Positions 25,012-32,687 of a stretch of DNA of 48,226 bases are shown here, in pieces. A model generated the notes under the pieces. That model saw only the letters and a program-made list of their open reading frames with translations. It ran no database searches and was not told where the DNA came from. Numbering within the stretch: the stretch's first letter is position 1; every line of letters starts with the position of its first letter. The position numbers and the translations under genes were made by a program. The DNA is from Clostridia bacterium (GTDB taxonomy: Bacteria; Bacillota; Clostridia; Oscillospirales; Acutalibacteraceae): the NCBI GenBank assembly GCA_017549285.1, contig JAFYVE010000018.1:1-48226 (forward strand), written 5' to 3'.

Positions 25012-25724
25012 CATTCAAAGAGAAATACAAAGAAGAACTTTCTGATACCCGTTTTAGTGAAAATTTTAAGGGAAACACTGTGTCTCTGCTAACACAGGCG
25101 GCTGAAAGAAAGGATAATGTTTTTATGACAAGTAAAAGAAAGTTTATCAAAACTGTAGCATTAGTAGCTGCAATAATTATGACCTTATCATTAAGTGCCT
25201 TTGCAATGATTTCGTTCCTGTCCTCTGCAGATGTAGCAACCCATTTTGGCAATAAAGAACTTGCTGTTCTTTTTGAAAAATCAGATTTCGAGCCTGAAAC
25301 AATAAAAGGCGAAGATTATAGTGTTACATTTATGGGAACAGCACAAGGTGAAAATATTTGTGAAATTAACGGTATAACAACAAACGAAGGAAGAACCTAT
25401 GCAGTATATGCAGTTTATAGAAATGATGGTACGGCACTTGATATTCTTGATGGTAATCCCATTCATATAATCCCCGTATCAGACGGACAGAGAATAAACA
25501 CTCTTACAAGTTATGGTATGTCTGCGAGTTGCTTTGTAAAAGACGGTATACTTTATGCCATGTATGATTATACTGACCTTAAAGCTTTTACAGATATAGA
25601 TATCTCACTTATGGCATTTGAATCTTCAGTGTCACCATCTAAGGCATTGACAACAAATGAAAAAGGTGAAATTGTTTTCGCAGACGACTACAACGGATTC
25701 AAAGGAGAGTTTTCTCTCAAATAA
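25008..25724 (+). CDS. Membrane protein, probable anti-sigma partner
   Basis: The 238-residue protein is translationally coupled to the sigma gene by a four-base overlap. Residues 1-42 are cytoplasmic and charged, residues about 45-67 form one transmembrane helix (TVALVAAIIMTLSLSAFAMISFL), and the remainder is an extracellular beta-rich domain with NxGRTYAVYAVYRNDGT and MYDYTDLKAF blocks. No zinc-binding HxxxCxxC anti-sigma motif is present, so sequestration would follow a different type. The anti-sigma role is inferred from gene order and single-pass topology and resembles DUF4179-like partners. A terminator follows. Confidence 0.65.
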   Translation: MTFKEKYKEELSDTRFSENFKGNTVSLLTQAAERKDNVFMTSKRKFIKTVALVAAIIMTLSLSAFAMISFLSSADVATHFGNKELAVLFEKSDFEPETIKGEDYSVTFMGTAQGENICEINGITTNEGRTYAVYAVYRNDGTALDILDGNPIHIIPVSDGQRINTLTSYGMSASCFVKDGILYAMYDYTDLKAFTDIDISLMAFESSVSPSKALTTNEKGEIVFADDYNGFKGEFSLK

Positions 25725-25748
25725 TCACACTCATATCATACACGATGA

Positions 25749-25780
25749 CTGCTCTCCCCGTGAGGGCAGTTTCCCTTTCC
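25749..25780 (+). terminator. Terminator of the sigma operon, repeat copy 1
   Basis: CTGCTCTC (25749-25756) and GAGGGCAG (25762-25769) pair around CCCGT, followed by a pyrimidine-rich tail. Nearly the same hairpin recurs at 26696-26716, on the other side of the transglutaminase-like gene. Confidence 0.65.
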
Positions 25781-25816
25781 AAACTGAGTTAACATTACAT
25801 TTCTTTGCTTTAGTGA

Positions 25817-25846
25817 TTGTTTTTGTTGGTTTGATTGTGGTATAAT
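25817..25846 (+). promoter_or_regulatory. Promoter of the transglutaminase-like gene
   Basis: TTGTTT (25817-25822) and TATAAT (25841-25846) are spaced by 18 bases, about 30 bases before the start codon. Confidence 0.55.
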
Positions 25847-25876
25847 ACTTTAAACTTATTTGGCAGGTGAAAGAGA

Positions 25877-26677
25877 ATGAATATAAAAGCTTTGTTTAAA
25901 AGTCTTCCATTGCAGACTAATCCGAAAAAGTACGAACAGTTTGTTAAAGAGCTTGACTATAAAAAATTACTAGCAGAAGACCCAGTGGAAATTAGAGATA
26001 AATATTATGTTGATAATGAGGATTTAGTTGAAACTGATTTAGCACATATTTCTGCAACCCGAGAACTTCACAAAAAACTTGAAGAAAAATACAAGCTTTC
26101 TGAAGTTGCTACTGCCGATACCGATTTCGAAAAGGTTATTCAGGTTTTAAATTGGCTTACACAAAACACTTTTTACAATGGTGCACAGATTCATTTGCTG
26201 ACAGATAACACTCTTGACATTTTAAAATATGCTTATGGTAAATCTTTTAAAAAAGCTCTTTGTTGTAGGTTGAAAGCAATTTCTTTTGCAGATTGCCTCG
26301 TAGCAGCTGGAATAAAAGCATATCCGGTTTGTATGTGTTCGTCCGTATTAAAAAACAGTCATTTTACTTGCCAAGCATATATAAGTGAACTTGACAAATG
26401 GTGCGTTTTTGACCCCTCATTTGGTTGTTGGTTTACTGATAAAGCCGGAAATCCTATTGATATTTTTGAAATGAGAGAAATGTTTTTACAAGGTGATGAA
26501 CCTGTTGTTAACGGATACAATTTTAATGGTACAGCAGAATGCTTTGATGTTTATATCAATTGTTTTCTGAAAATGTGTATTTCTAATCTTTCAACTTGGC
26601 ATGATAATTCTATGGATAGAAGAGATAAAACCAAAATGTCTGATAAAAAAAGATTTAATTGCAGAATTCCAAATTAA
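25877..26677 (+). CDS. Transglutaminase-like superfamily protein
   Basis: The fold is papain-like, with enzymes that cleave or crosslink amide bonds; here the substrate is unknown. The protein has 266 residues and no signal peptide, so it is cytoplasmic. The catalytic triad pattern is visible: cysteine in ALCCRLKAISFADCLVAAGI (C129 or C130), histidine in KNSHFTCQAYI (H162) and aspartate in KWCVFDPSFG (D179). The N-terminal 120 residues are helical and unrecognised. It has its own promoter and lies between two near-identical terminator hairpins, as if inserted as a unit after the sigma operon. It could be a peptidase, a toxin-like modifier or an immunity-linked protein; none is shown. Confidence 0.75.
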   Translation: MNIKALFKSLPLQTNPKKYEQFVKELDYKKLLAEDPVEIRDKYYVDNEDLVETDLAHISATRELHKKLEEKYKLSEVATADTDFEKVIQVLNWLTQNTFYNGAQIHLLTDNTLDILKYAYGKSFKKALCCRLKAISFADCLVAAGIKAYPVCMCSSVLKNSHFTCQAYISELDKWCVFDPSFGCWFTDKAGNPIDIFEMREMFLQGDEPVVNGYNFNGTAECFDVYINCFLKMCISNLSTWHDNSMDRRDKTKMSDKKRFNCRIPN

Positions 26678-26695
26678 TATTGCCTATATTTTCAA

Positions 26696-26722
26696 TTGCT
26701 CTCCCTGTGAGGGCAGTTTTTA
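26696..26722 (+). terminator. Terminator of the transglutaminase-like gene, repeat copy 2
   Basis: TTGCTCTC (26696-26703) pairs with GAGGGCAG (26709-26716) around CCTGT, followed by a five-T run. This nearly repeats the hairpin at 25749. Confidence 0.75.
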
Positions 26723-26984
26723 TTTGCCGTTTTGACTCCCTCTACTATACTTAATACGGAAAAAGTGCGATTTCTAACGGAATACCGCAACAACCGTAAA
26801 ATGATAAACGCAACAACGCCGTAACGCCTTATATATAAACCTATTTAAACATTTCAATAATTTGATAATCTTATTTTGCAACAAAAATTTATCGCAATTT
26901 TTTGTAAAATCAATATTTATTCGTCAAAAAGTCCGTTTTTTCGTACTTATCCTGCTATATAATAGCAAACGGGCAATATGCGTA
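26723..26984. other. AT-rich noncoding region with iteron-like repeats
   Basis: No gene is visible. Two related units, CGCAACAACCGTAA (26786-26799) and CGCAACAACGCCGTAA (26809-26824), lie 23 bases apart in direct orientation. A perfect palindrome TGCTAT/ATAGCA with an ATA loop is at 26953-26967. They might be protein-binding sites upstream of the DUF6076 promoter or a remnant of a replication origin. Confidence 0.5.
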
Positions 26985-27014
26985 TTGACAAACGAACATT
27001 TGTTCTTATATAAT
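26985..27014 (+). promoter_or_regulatory. Promoter of the DUF6076 operon with LexA-type box
   Basis: Consensus TTGACA (26985-26990) and TATAAT (27009-27014) are spaced by 18 bases. In the spacer, 26993-27006 reads CGAAC-ATTT-GTTC-T, matching the Gram-positive SOS box CGAAC-N4-GTTCG at all but the last base. LexA bound there would block both promoter elements. Confidence 0.7.
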
Positions 27015-27051
27015 ATATGTATAGTTTAGTTTTTAATTAGGTGGTGAAACA

Positions 27052-28158
27052 ATGCTTTTCAGTGCAGATTATAGAGACGGTATTGTTACGATTGATAAGA
27101 AGCATTATGCAGGATTTTATGCTATGAGCTTGCTCAATCAGTATTATAAAAATGACAATGACGCCCGCATTGCAGTTTTTCGTGAATATCTGTGGCATAT
27201 CAGAGAAACTCTTGCTCTCGGTTATCTGAATGATACCGACTTTACTAAAGCCGGGGTAGAAATACAGATGATGTTGAAAACACTGCCTAACATTAAGCCT
27301 TTCAATACCTGTGATATTGGTGCAGAAAAAGAAAGAATATCTTATCTTTTCACAAAGGTAAATGCGGATTTAATTACCCAATATTTCCGCCGAAAAGCAA
27401 AGGTACAGAACATTGATACGGCTCAAGCTGTGTTGGATATTTTACCACCCGAATATGACAAATCATTTTTCAAAACGGCAGAGGATTTACTGAAAACAGT
27501 CAATGAAACCATAAACTTTTATGACAAGCTCCCTGATGATATGGAAAAGGCATTTAAAAGTCTGTTGAGATTTGTTTTCCGTCTTGATGAAGCAGAACGC
27601 TTTGATGAAGCACATCTGTTACCTATTGCTATGGACATATTCAGTAAAACAGATTGTAATGTCAGAACAGAGTATGTTGCTGTTACAAAGAAAAAGGATG
27701 TGGCAGTTGCAAAACGGCTGACCTTTGAAGATTATTACTCCTTTATCGTTACAGATTTTTTTGAAGGTTTACACCACGGACACTACCCGAAACAGTGCGG
27801 TATATGTAACAGATATTTCCTTATGACGTCAGCTCGAAAACAGAAATACTGTAATGGCTTTGCTCCGTATATGCTACGAGGCAAGAGAACAACCTGCCGA
27901 AAGTATGCGGCATCAATCAAACGCAAGGAACGAGAGCAGGATAATCCCGTTGTGGCTATATATGAAAAAAGAGCATCTGCAATCCGAACAGAAAAAAGCA
28001 GAGGCACTATAACAGCAGAGTTTGCAAAGATGGCAACTTTTATTGCGAAAAACAATATGCTAAGGGCACAGGAAAATCACGAATATTTTACTACACAGTA
28101 CACAAAGGATATGACCCGTAAAAAGCTGTATTATGACACTAAAAATATGTTGAGATAA
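27052..28158 (+). CDS. DUF6076-like protein with C-terminal zinc-binding motif
   Basis: The 368-residue protein follows a GGTGG-type site. Residues about 1-240 are helical and unrecognised. Near residue 246 a CGICNRYFLMTS block begins, followed by QKYCNG and TTCRKY; together these give a CxxC-x(n)-C-x(n)-C set that probably binds zinc. A basic C-terminal helix follows. This pattern matches DUF6076 proteins, common on Firmicutes mobile elements, as far as I recall. It is the first gene of an operon with a sigma-like protein 18 bases downstream, under a promoter with a LexA-type box, so it may be induced by DNA damage. Molecular function is unknown. Confidence 0.7.
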   Translation: MLFSADYRDGIVTIDKKHYAGFYAMSLLNQYYKNDNDARIAVFREYLWHIRETLALGYLNDTDFTKAGVEIQMMLKTLPNIKPFNTCDIGAEKERISYLFTKVNADLITQYFRRKAKVQNIDTAQAVLDILPPEYDKSFFKTAEDLLKTVNETINFYDKLPDDMEKAFKSLLRFVFRLDEAERFDEAHLLPIAMDIFSKTDCNVRTEYVAVTKKKDVAVAKRLTFEDYYSFIVTDFFEGLHHGHYPKQCGICNRYFLMTSARKQKYCNGFAPYMLRGKRTTCRKYAASIKRKEREQDNPVVAIYEKRASAIRTEKSRGTITAEFAKMATFIAKNNMLRAQENHEYFTTQYTKDMTRKKLYYDTKNMLR

Positions 28159-28176
28159 AAAAGGACAGTGAGTGCC

Positions 28177-29091
28177 GTGAAGGATTGGGAAAAAGAATTA
28201 TATATTTACAAGCTGAAGCCGGCACCGCCGAAGATGCATTTACAGGAATATATTGAGCTTTACTTAAAAGAAAAGGATGATAAATATATATCTTGGTTCT
28301 TGCATTATTACGAACCTATACTCAATAAAAGTGTAATGGGCTTTGTTCAGGAATATGCAATGCCCGGTCACTTTGCAGATTTGAAATCCGCTTGCATATT
28401 TGCACTGCTCAAAGCCTTGAAAAAGTATGATGCTTCAAAACATAAGTCCTTTGAAAATTACTATACAGAGTTTTATGTCAAAAGAGAAGTTCACGAATAT
28501 GTGCGTACTATGAGAACAGGCTACACCATACCCACAGAGGATGAGGATGCACGGCTTCGCAAGATTATGGCACTGTACCGAGAAAACAATTACAGAAATG
28601 ATGATGAAACTATCAGCAGAATTGCCGCTGAACTTAACCTGAAGCCGAAAAAGGTGGTTGAGATAATCTCCGCCAGTCTTCGCAATATGAACTACACAGA
28701 GTTTTACAAAAACCTTGCCGATGATGAAAGCGAAGTCAGAGAGGACGAATATATTGCAGACTCATCATCCGAGCCTTTGACAATGCTGCTTAATGCTATG
28801 CGTAAAGAGGCGGTACACGAGGTTTTCAGTAAGCTTTATTATGATGAACAGTATATGGTTGCAGGCAGATTAGGTTTCTGTATGGACTGCTTTTCGGATT
28901 ACTACATGGATAAATCTGTCACCGACAAAGACGGAAATACGAAGAAAGTAAAATTCAAGAAAATGACTTACCTCGATCTTGCAAATACATTTGGAAAATC
29001 ATCACCTGATACTGCATATCAGACAGTCCACCGAGCCTATGCAAAAATGCGGGAGTGGCTGAAAGATACGGAGTATTTTAAGGGGGAGTAA
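28177..29091 (+). CDS. Sigma-70-like regulator of a mobile element
   Basis: Sigma-like features: region 2 in SVMGFVQEYAMPGHFADLKSACIFALLKALKKYD with FENYYTEFYVKREVHEYVR after it, a region 3-like DETISRIAAELNLKPKKVVEI, and a C-terminal helix-turn-helix MTYLDLANTFGKSSPDTAYQTVHRAYAKM. The GTG at 28177 is chosen because the AAGGA site is 11 bases upstream; a GTG at 28168 is only 2 bases from it. The protein has 304 residues and begins MKDWEK. An acidic linker (DDESEVREDEYIADSSSE) separates the domains. It is second in the DUF6076 operon. It may direct element genes under SOS control; this is inference. Confidence 0.7.
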   Translation: MKDWEKELYIYKLKPAPPKMHLQEYIELYLKEKDDKYISWFLHYYEPILNKSVMGFVQEYAMPGHFADLKSACIFALLKALKKYDASKHKSFENYYTEFYVKREVHEYVRTMRTGYTIPTEDEDARLRKIMALYRENNYRNDDETISRIAAELNLKPKKVVEIISASLRNMNYTEFYKNLADDESEVREDEYIADSSSEPLTMLLNAMRKEAVHEVFSKLYYDEQYMVAGRLGFCMDCFSDYYMDKSVTDKDGNTKKVKFKKMTYLDLANTFGKSSPDTAYQTVHRAYAKMREWLKDTEYFKGE

Positions 29092-29171
29092 AAATTTTCA
29101 AAAGAATTGATAAACATAATTTTAATTAAAATACATTAAAGTTAATTTTTAAATACTTTGTTATTGTTAAA

Positions 29172-29193
29172 GAAATTGAACTGAAATTGAACT
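29172..29193 (+). promoter_or_regulatory. Tandem 11-bp operator-like repeat
   Basis: GAAATTGAACT occurs twice with no gap (29172-29182 and 29183-29193), six bases upstream of the -35 of the nitrilase operon. An 11-bp period places both copies on the same DNA face, as for a dimeric or cooperative regulator. Confidence 0.6.
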
Positions 29194-29199
29194 ATATGC

Positions 29200-29229
29200 T
29201 TGACAACTGCTATTTTTTTATGTTAATAT
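29200..29229 (+). promoter_or_regulatory. Promoter of the nitrilase operon
   Basis: TTGACA (29200-29205) with a TAATAT -10 (29224-29229) is spaced by 18 bases. The AAGGTGG ribosome site of the first gene follows. Confidence 0.65.
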
Positions 29230-29255
29230 TACCATAGAAAGAAGGTGGAAAGCAT

Positions 29256-30740
29256 ATGCCGAACGCGCAGCAAGTTCAAAAATACTTTAATATCTTTGCT
29301 CGTGCCTTGCGCGTAGTAGAAGATTTCCCTGAAAACAAGGCACAGATTTTTGCTTTAGAAAACTCAAAAGAAATTTCAATAGAAACCCGTACCTTCCTAT
29401 TGGCAAAATTTAAACTAGACAAAGAAGAATTCTTAAAAGAAATTGAAATGTTAATAGTGTCAATTGAAGAAGCCGATGAATCTTGCAAATTTGTTAAAGC
29501 ATTAACAATGTGTCAGTTTCTAGATGAAATAATAAGTTATTTGGATTCCTGCGATGGCACGTTCTCTGTATTCTCTTTGGTTTCAGTTTATAGCAATAAT
29601 GTTGTTGTATTAGACGAACCACTGAATGGTAATTATAAAGAAACAGGGATTTGGATCAATCCCAAATTTATAGCTAGCCTTTTGTACAAAGAAGACCCGC
29701 AGCAAGATTATCCTCAACGATTGTTCAATCGAGATGGGTATATGGGCATAAATGGAGACTTAAATAATATTAGCTATATTAAATGGGATTCATCTCTATC
29801 TATCACTAATGTTATTGTTCCAAACGAATTTTCTGTTGAAAATTCTTCCTGTTTTAAAATAGCTTTCAGCCCCCTTTTAAATAGAAAAGATTTGTTAGAT
29901 ACCGATATAATCAGGCTTGACCGTGGTGGAAAAACTTTTACAGGAGAATGCCTAAAGAAATTGAATCATTCCACTGAATTAGAAAAATCTTTTTGTTCCG
30001 CTTGGTCGATGGCCTGTAAAGCTAATGCAAATATACTTTTTGCGCCAGAAATGTTGTGCACTGAGATTATGGCAAAAATAGATAATGGGTTTAATTCTTT
30101 AATTTACAAAATGTCACAAGAAAAGTTGTTACAAGGAGAGTCGGTTGCCGACATAACAATTATGCCTAGTTATTGGCGAGATTGTAACAACAGTTGTCAA
30201 ATAACATATCAAAATGGAGAAATTTTAGGAGAACAATTCAAGTTTCATCCCTATACCGATAAGAAAAATGGACGTATGGAATCTTTGAAAGAAATAAACA
30301 AAAAAGAAATTATACTTATCCATATACCAAATGTTCATCGTATTGTTGTAATGATTTGTTCTGATTTTCTAACAGATCAAGAAAAATGGTTAGAAAATAT
30401 TGTTTGCAAGCAGTTGTTACCTACTTTGATTTTAGTTCCCTCTTTTTCTCCTGGAGAACAAGATTTCATAAATTCATTATCAATTGCTAAACGCTACGGT
30501 ACTTCTGTAATTTGGGGAAATTGTTGTGGCGCAAAAGCTGAAGGTGAAAATCAAATAGGTGGATGTGGTATTGTCGGCATGGACAATATTATGCGATTTA
30601 GAGACGTAAACAAATGTGGTTTAACGTGTAACGATGGACAAGGTTGTATTTTTACCATAGAGATCCCGCTAAAACTGACCGGAAACAAAGATAACGACAC
30701 AATTTCCGTAAAACATCTTCTAAATAGCGACAAAATATAA
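29256..30740 (+). CDS. Nitrilase-superfamily (carbon-nitrogen hydrolase) protein with unknown N-terminal domain
   Basis: Nitrilase-superfamily enzymes cleave or condense C-N bonds through a Glu-Lys-Cys triad. All three are visible: E265 in LFAPEMLC, K329 in GEQFKFHPY, C368 in VVMICSDFL, followed by VPSFSPGEQDF and the IAKRYGTSVIWGNCCG block. The domain occupies about 200-475 of 494 residues. Residues 1-190 are helical then beta-rich and unrecognised. There is no signal peptide. The base composition is AT-rich, unlike neighbouring core genes. It is first of a three-gene operon with a winged-helix protein and an unknown protein. Similar enzymes act as stand-alone effectors or fused to reverse transcriptases in phage defence; that parallel is suggestive only. 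Confidence 0.75.
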   Translation: MPNAQQVQKYFNIFARALRVVEDFPENKAQIFALENSKEISIETRTFLLAKFKLDKEEFLKEIEMLIVSIEEADESCKFVKALTMCQFLDEIISYLDSCDGTFSVFSLVSVYSNNVVVLDEPLNGNYKETGIWINPKFIASLLYKEDPQQDYPQRLFNRDGYMGINGDLNNISYIKWDSSLSITNVIVPNEFSVENSSCFKIAFSPLLNRKDLLDTDIIRLDRGGKTFTGECLKKLNHSTELEKSFCSAWSMACKANANILFAPEMLCTEIMAKIDNGFNSLIYKMSQEKLLQGESVADITIMPSYWRDCNNSCQITYQNGEILGEQFKFHPYTDKKNGRMESLKEINKKEIILIHIPNVHRIVVMICSDFLTDQEKWLENIVCKQLLPTLILVPSFSPGEQDFINSLSIAKRYGTSVIWGNCCGAKAEGENQIGGCGIVGMDNIMRFRDVNKCGLTCNDGQGCIFTIEIPLKLTGNKDNDTISVKHLLNSDKI

Positions 30741-30785
30741 CCATATCAAATGATATAATGTCACGTATAGAAAGAAGGATGAAAA

Positions 30786-31709
30786 ATGAAAAATGAACTA
30801 TGGATATCACCAGATTTAGATTTATGCACAACTTTAAAAGAAGAGCTTTATGATTCTGTAATCGAATATGCAGAAGAGAATCAAAGACAATTGCTTGTAA
30901 AAGCAAAACGAAATGAAACGGAAATTTTGAAAAAATCCCTAAAACTCGGAACAGCTATTCTTCGATATCAAGAAAGGGTATTTAAACAAGAAAAAAGCAA
31001 ATTATCAATATACAAACTAGGTGTATTATCTGGAAGTATCGATGCATTAAATCAATTAATTTATGACAGAGATCAAAAGCAACAAACTATTGATAATTTC
31101 AAAGAGAGCATAAAATGTGTAAAACATTTAAAAAAAATAATTTCTCTATTAGATCTGTATGGTAGCTTAACACATGCAGAAGTGAGTGAAAAGCTCAATG
31201 TTAATCCACCTACATTAACAGAAATAATGAAAAAAATCATCCCAACAACATTGGTTAATGTAACTTTATCTGGTAAATATAAGCTATATTCATTAACAGA
31301 TCAAGGACGTCAACTAGCTTTATATGTTCGAGAAATACAATCAGAAAACGATCAGTTGGAAAATCTTTTTGAGCAACTAAAAAAATACAGTCAGGAAACC
31401 AATGATACGGAAAGAATCAGAAAATACATAAATAACCTATTGAAAGAACTAAATGGTGCGACTATTATACCGGGAGAAAAAATATCTCTTGATTTCCGCG
31501 ACATTCAGAAAAATCAAACACATTTAGAACTACTAATTGAAAAAGTTAATAGCAATTCTGATTTAACTACAAATATAAAAGGATCACTTACCGAACAAAC
31601 TGTTTTGCCAATCAAATACGAAAAACTCATAGAAAAAGAAAATAAAAGGAGAGCCGAAAATGAAAACAATAGAAAAGTTGCAGCGTATGTTAGAAACAGC
31701 ATCTGGTAA
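30786..31709 (+). CDS. Winged-helix protein, second gene of the nitrilase operon
   Basis: The 307-residue protein starts after GAAGGATG. Residues 1-110 form a charged, probably helical domain. Residues 112-180 have a MarR-like winged helix: LLDLYGSLTHAEVSEKLNVN, PPTLTEIMKKI as recognition helix, then a wing with GKYKLYSLTDQGRQLA. Helical segments follow to the end. A DNA-binding sensor or regulator is plausible and it could bind the tandem operator upstream of the operon. Its large size for a MarR-type protein suggests additional roles. A small TATAAT-like motif in the 45-base gap upstream may add a weak internal promoter. Its 3' end overlaps the next gene by 50 bases. Confidence 0.7.
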   Translation: MKNELWISPDLDLCTTLKEELYDSVIEYAEENQRQLLVKAKRNETEILKKSLKLGTAILRYQERVFKQEKSKLSIYKLGVLSGSIDALNQLIYDRDQKQQTIDNFKESIKCVKHLKKIISLLDLYGSLTHAEVSEKLNVNPPTLTEIMKKIIPTTLVNVTLSGKYKLYSLTDQGRQLALYVREIQSENDQLENLFEQLKKYSQETNDTERIRKYINNLLKELNGATIIPGEKISLDFRDIQKNQTHLELLIEKVNSNSDLTTNIKGSLTEQTVLPIKYEKLIEKENKRRAENENNRKVAAYVRNSIW

Positions 31710-32310
31710 TCCGCTTGACATCCATTTAGTATTATATAGAGATTTTATTTCTCAAAGCGAAACGCCAGAACAAGTGTTAAGGGTAATTTTAGAGTATTCT
31801 AGCGAAATTGGGAATTCTGAAGACGATTCTCCAACTTTAATTACTGAAGATGAAGCATTTGAGTATTACTTTGAATATTTTGAATTGGTAAATGCTACGC
31901 TTAAAACCATTATAGATAAAAATCTTTCTGTTGAAGATTTTTACAAAAAACTATACACCAATGTATTTAAATTAGATCTTTTACCTCAAGATGAAAAAGG
32001 ACAAGCTGTTTTACTTTACTTGCTATCGTCCAAAAAAATCCAAGGATTGCCTTATTATCAAGCGACTGATTTACTTGAAATGGACGAAGAACTCTATAAA
32101 GAAATTATAAATAGAATCGAAGATAAAATATCCCTTGGTGTATATATGCTAGATAGAAAATTTAAAAGCAAAACAGAAGAAATTTCCCAGTTGTGGAAAT
32201 TGGCTTCTAAGTTGGAGTCTAGAGAAGAACAAATTGTCTTTTGGTCTGTAATAATTGGTATTATAAGAAAATTTGAACGTGGAGAAAACGAAGTATCTGA
32301 TTTGGAATAA
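31660..32310 (+). CDS. Unknown acidic helical protein, third gene of the nitrilase operon
   Basis: I do not recognise this 216-residue protein. It starts inside the end of the winged-helix gene in another frame, with an AAAGGAG site, overlapping by 50 bases. It is acidic in the first third (GNSEDDSPTLITEDEAFEYYFEYF) and otherwise helical with many KI/EI pairs. There is no cysteine motif, signal peptide or membrane segment. Neither gene in the overlap has a stop before its natural end, so the pair is a genuine overlap rather than a frameshift, as far as the sequence shows. A strong hairpin follows 17 bases after the stop, closing the operon. Confidence 0.65.
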   Translation: MKTIEKLQRMLETASGNPLDIHLVLYRDFISQSETPEQVLRVILEYSSEIGNSEDDSPTLITEDEAFEYYFEYFELVNATLKTIIDKNLSVEDFYKKLYTNVFKLDLLPQDEKGQAVLLYLLSSKKIQGLPYYQATDLLEMDEELYKEIINRIEDKISLGVYMLDRKFKSKTEEISQLWKLASKLESREEQIVFWSVIIGIIRKFERGENEVSDLE

Positions 32311-32326
32311 AACAAAGTAAAACAGA

Positions 32327-32358
32327 GAGGTGACTTGCTATAAAAAGCAAGTCACCTC
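32327..32358 (+). terminator. Terminator-like hairpin of the nitrilase operon
   Basis: A perfect 13-bp stem, GAGGTGACTTGCT (32327-32339) with AGCAAGTCACCTC (32346-32358) around ATAAAA, follows the third gene. The downstream T tract is short, so efficiency is uncertain. Confidence 0.75.
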
Positions 32359-32687
32359 CTTGTCTTGTATCCAGTAGGAATCAAAAAGATAGTTTTTACA
32401 GCTTCCTTTTCATATATAACACATTCTGATTTATAGCCTATACTATGCTATGTAAACATTGCGTTTGATCTTTTAAAGCTTTTTGGATAGCCAGCAAGTA
32501 AAATATTATAAACTTAGCTCCATTCAACTAATGTTTTTTAATTCGTTGAAGCCACTATTCTTCGGCAAGCGGACATTCAGACATTCGTATCAAATTTTTG
32601 ATACGATACGCAGTCATAATAACACCTCGAAAACAAGTTCCCCTAAAAATAATACAAAATAATTCTATTATCAAGAATTTTATGATT
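32359..32687. other. Noncoding gap with palindrome and a 20-codon reading frame
   Basis: A perfect 9-bp palindrome CGTATCAAA/TTTGATACG with TT between lies at 32586-32605. On the minus strand a small frame (32555-32617, beginning MTAYRIKNLIRMSECPLAEE) follows a GAGGTG site and stops after 20 codons; it may be a truncated remnant. I see no further gene in this gap. Confidence 0.45.
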
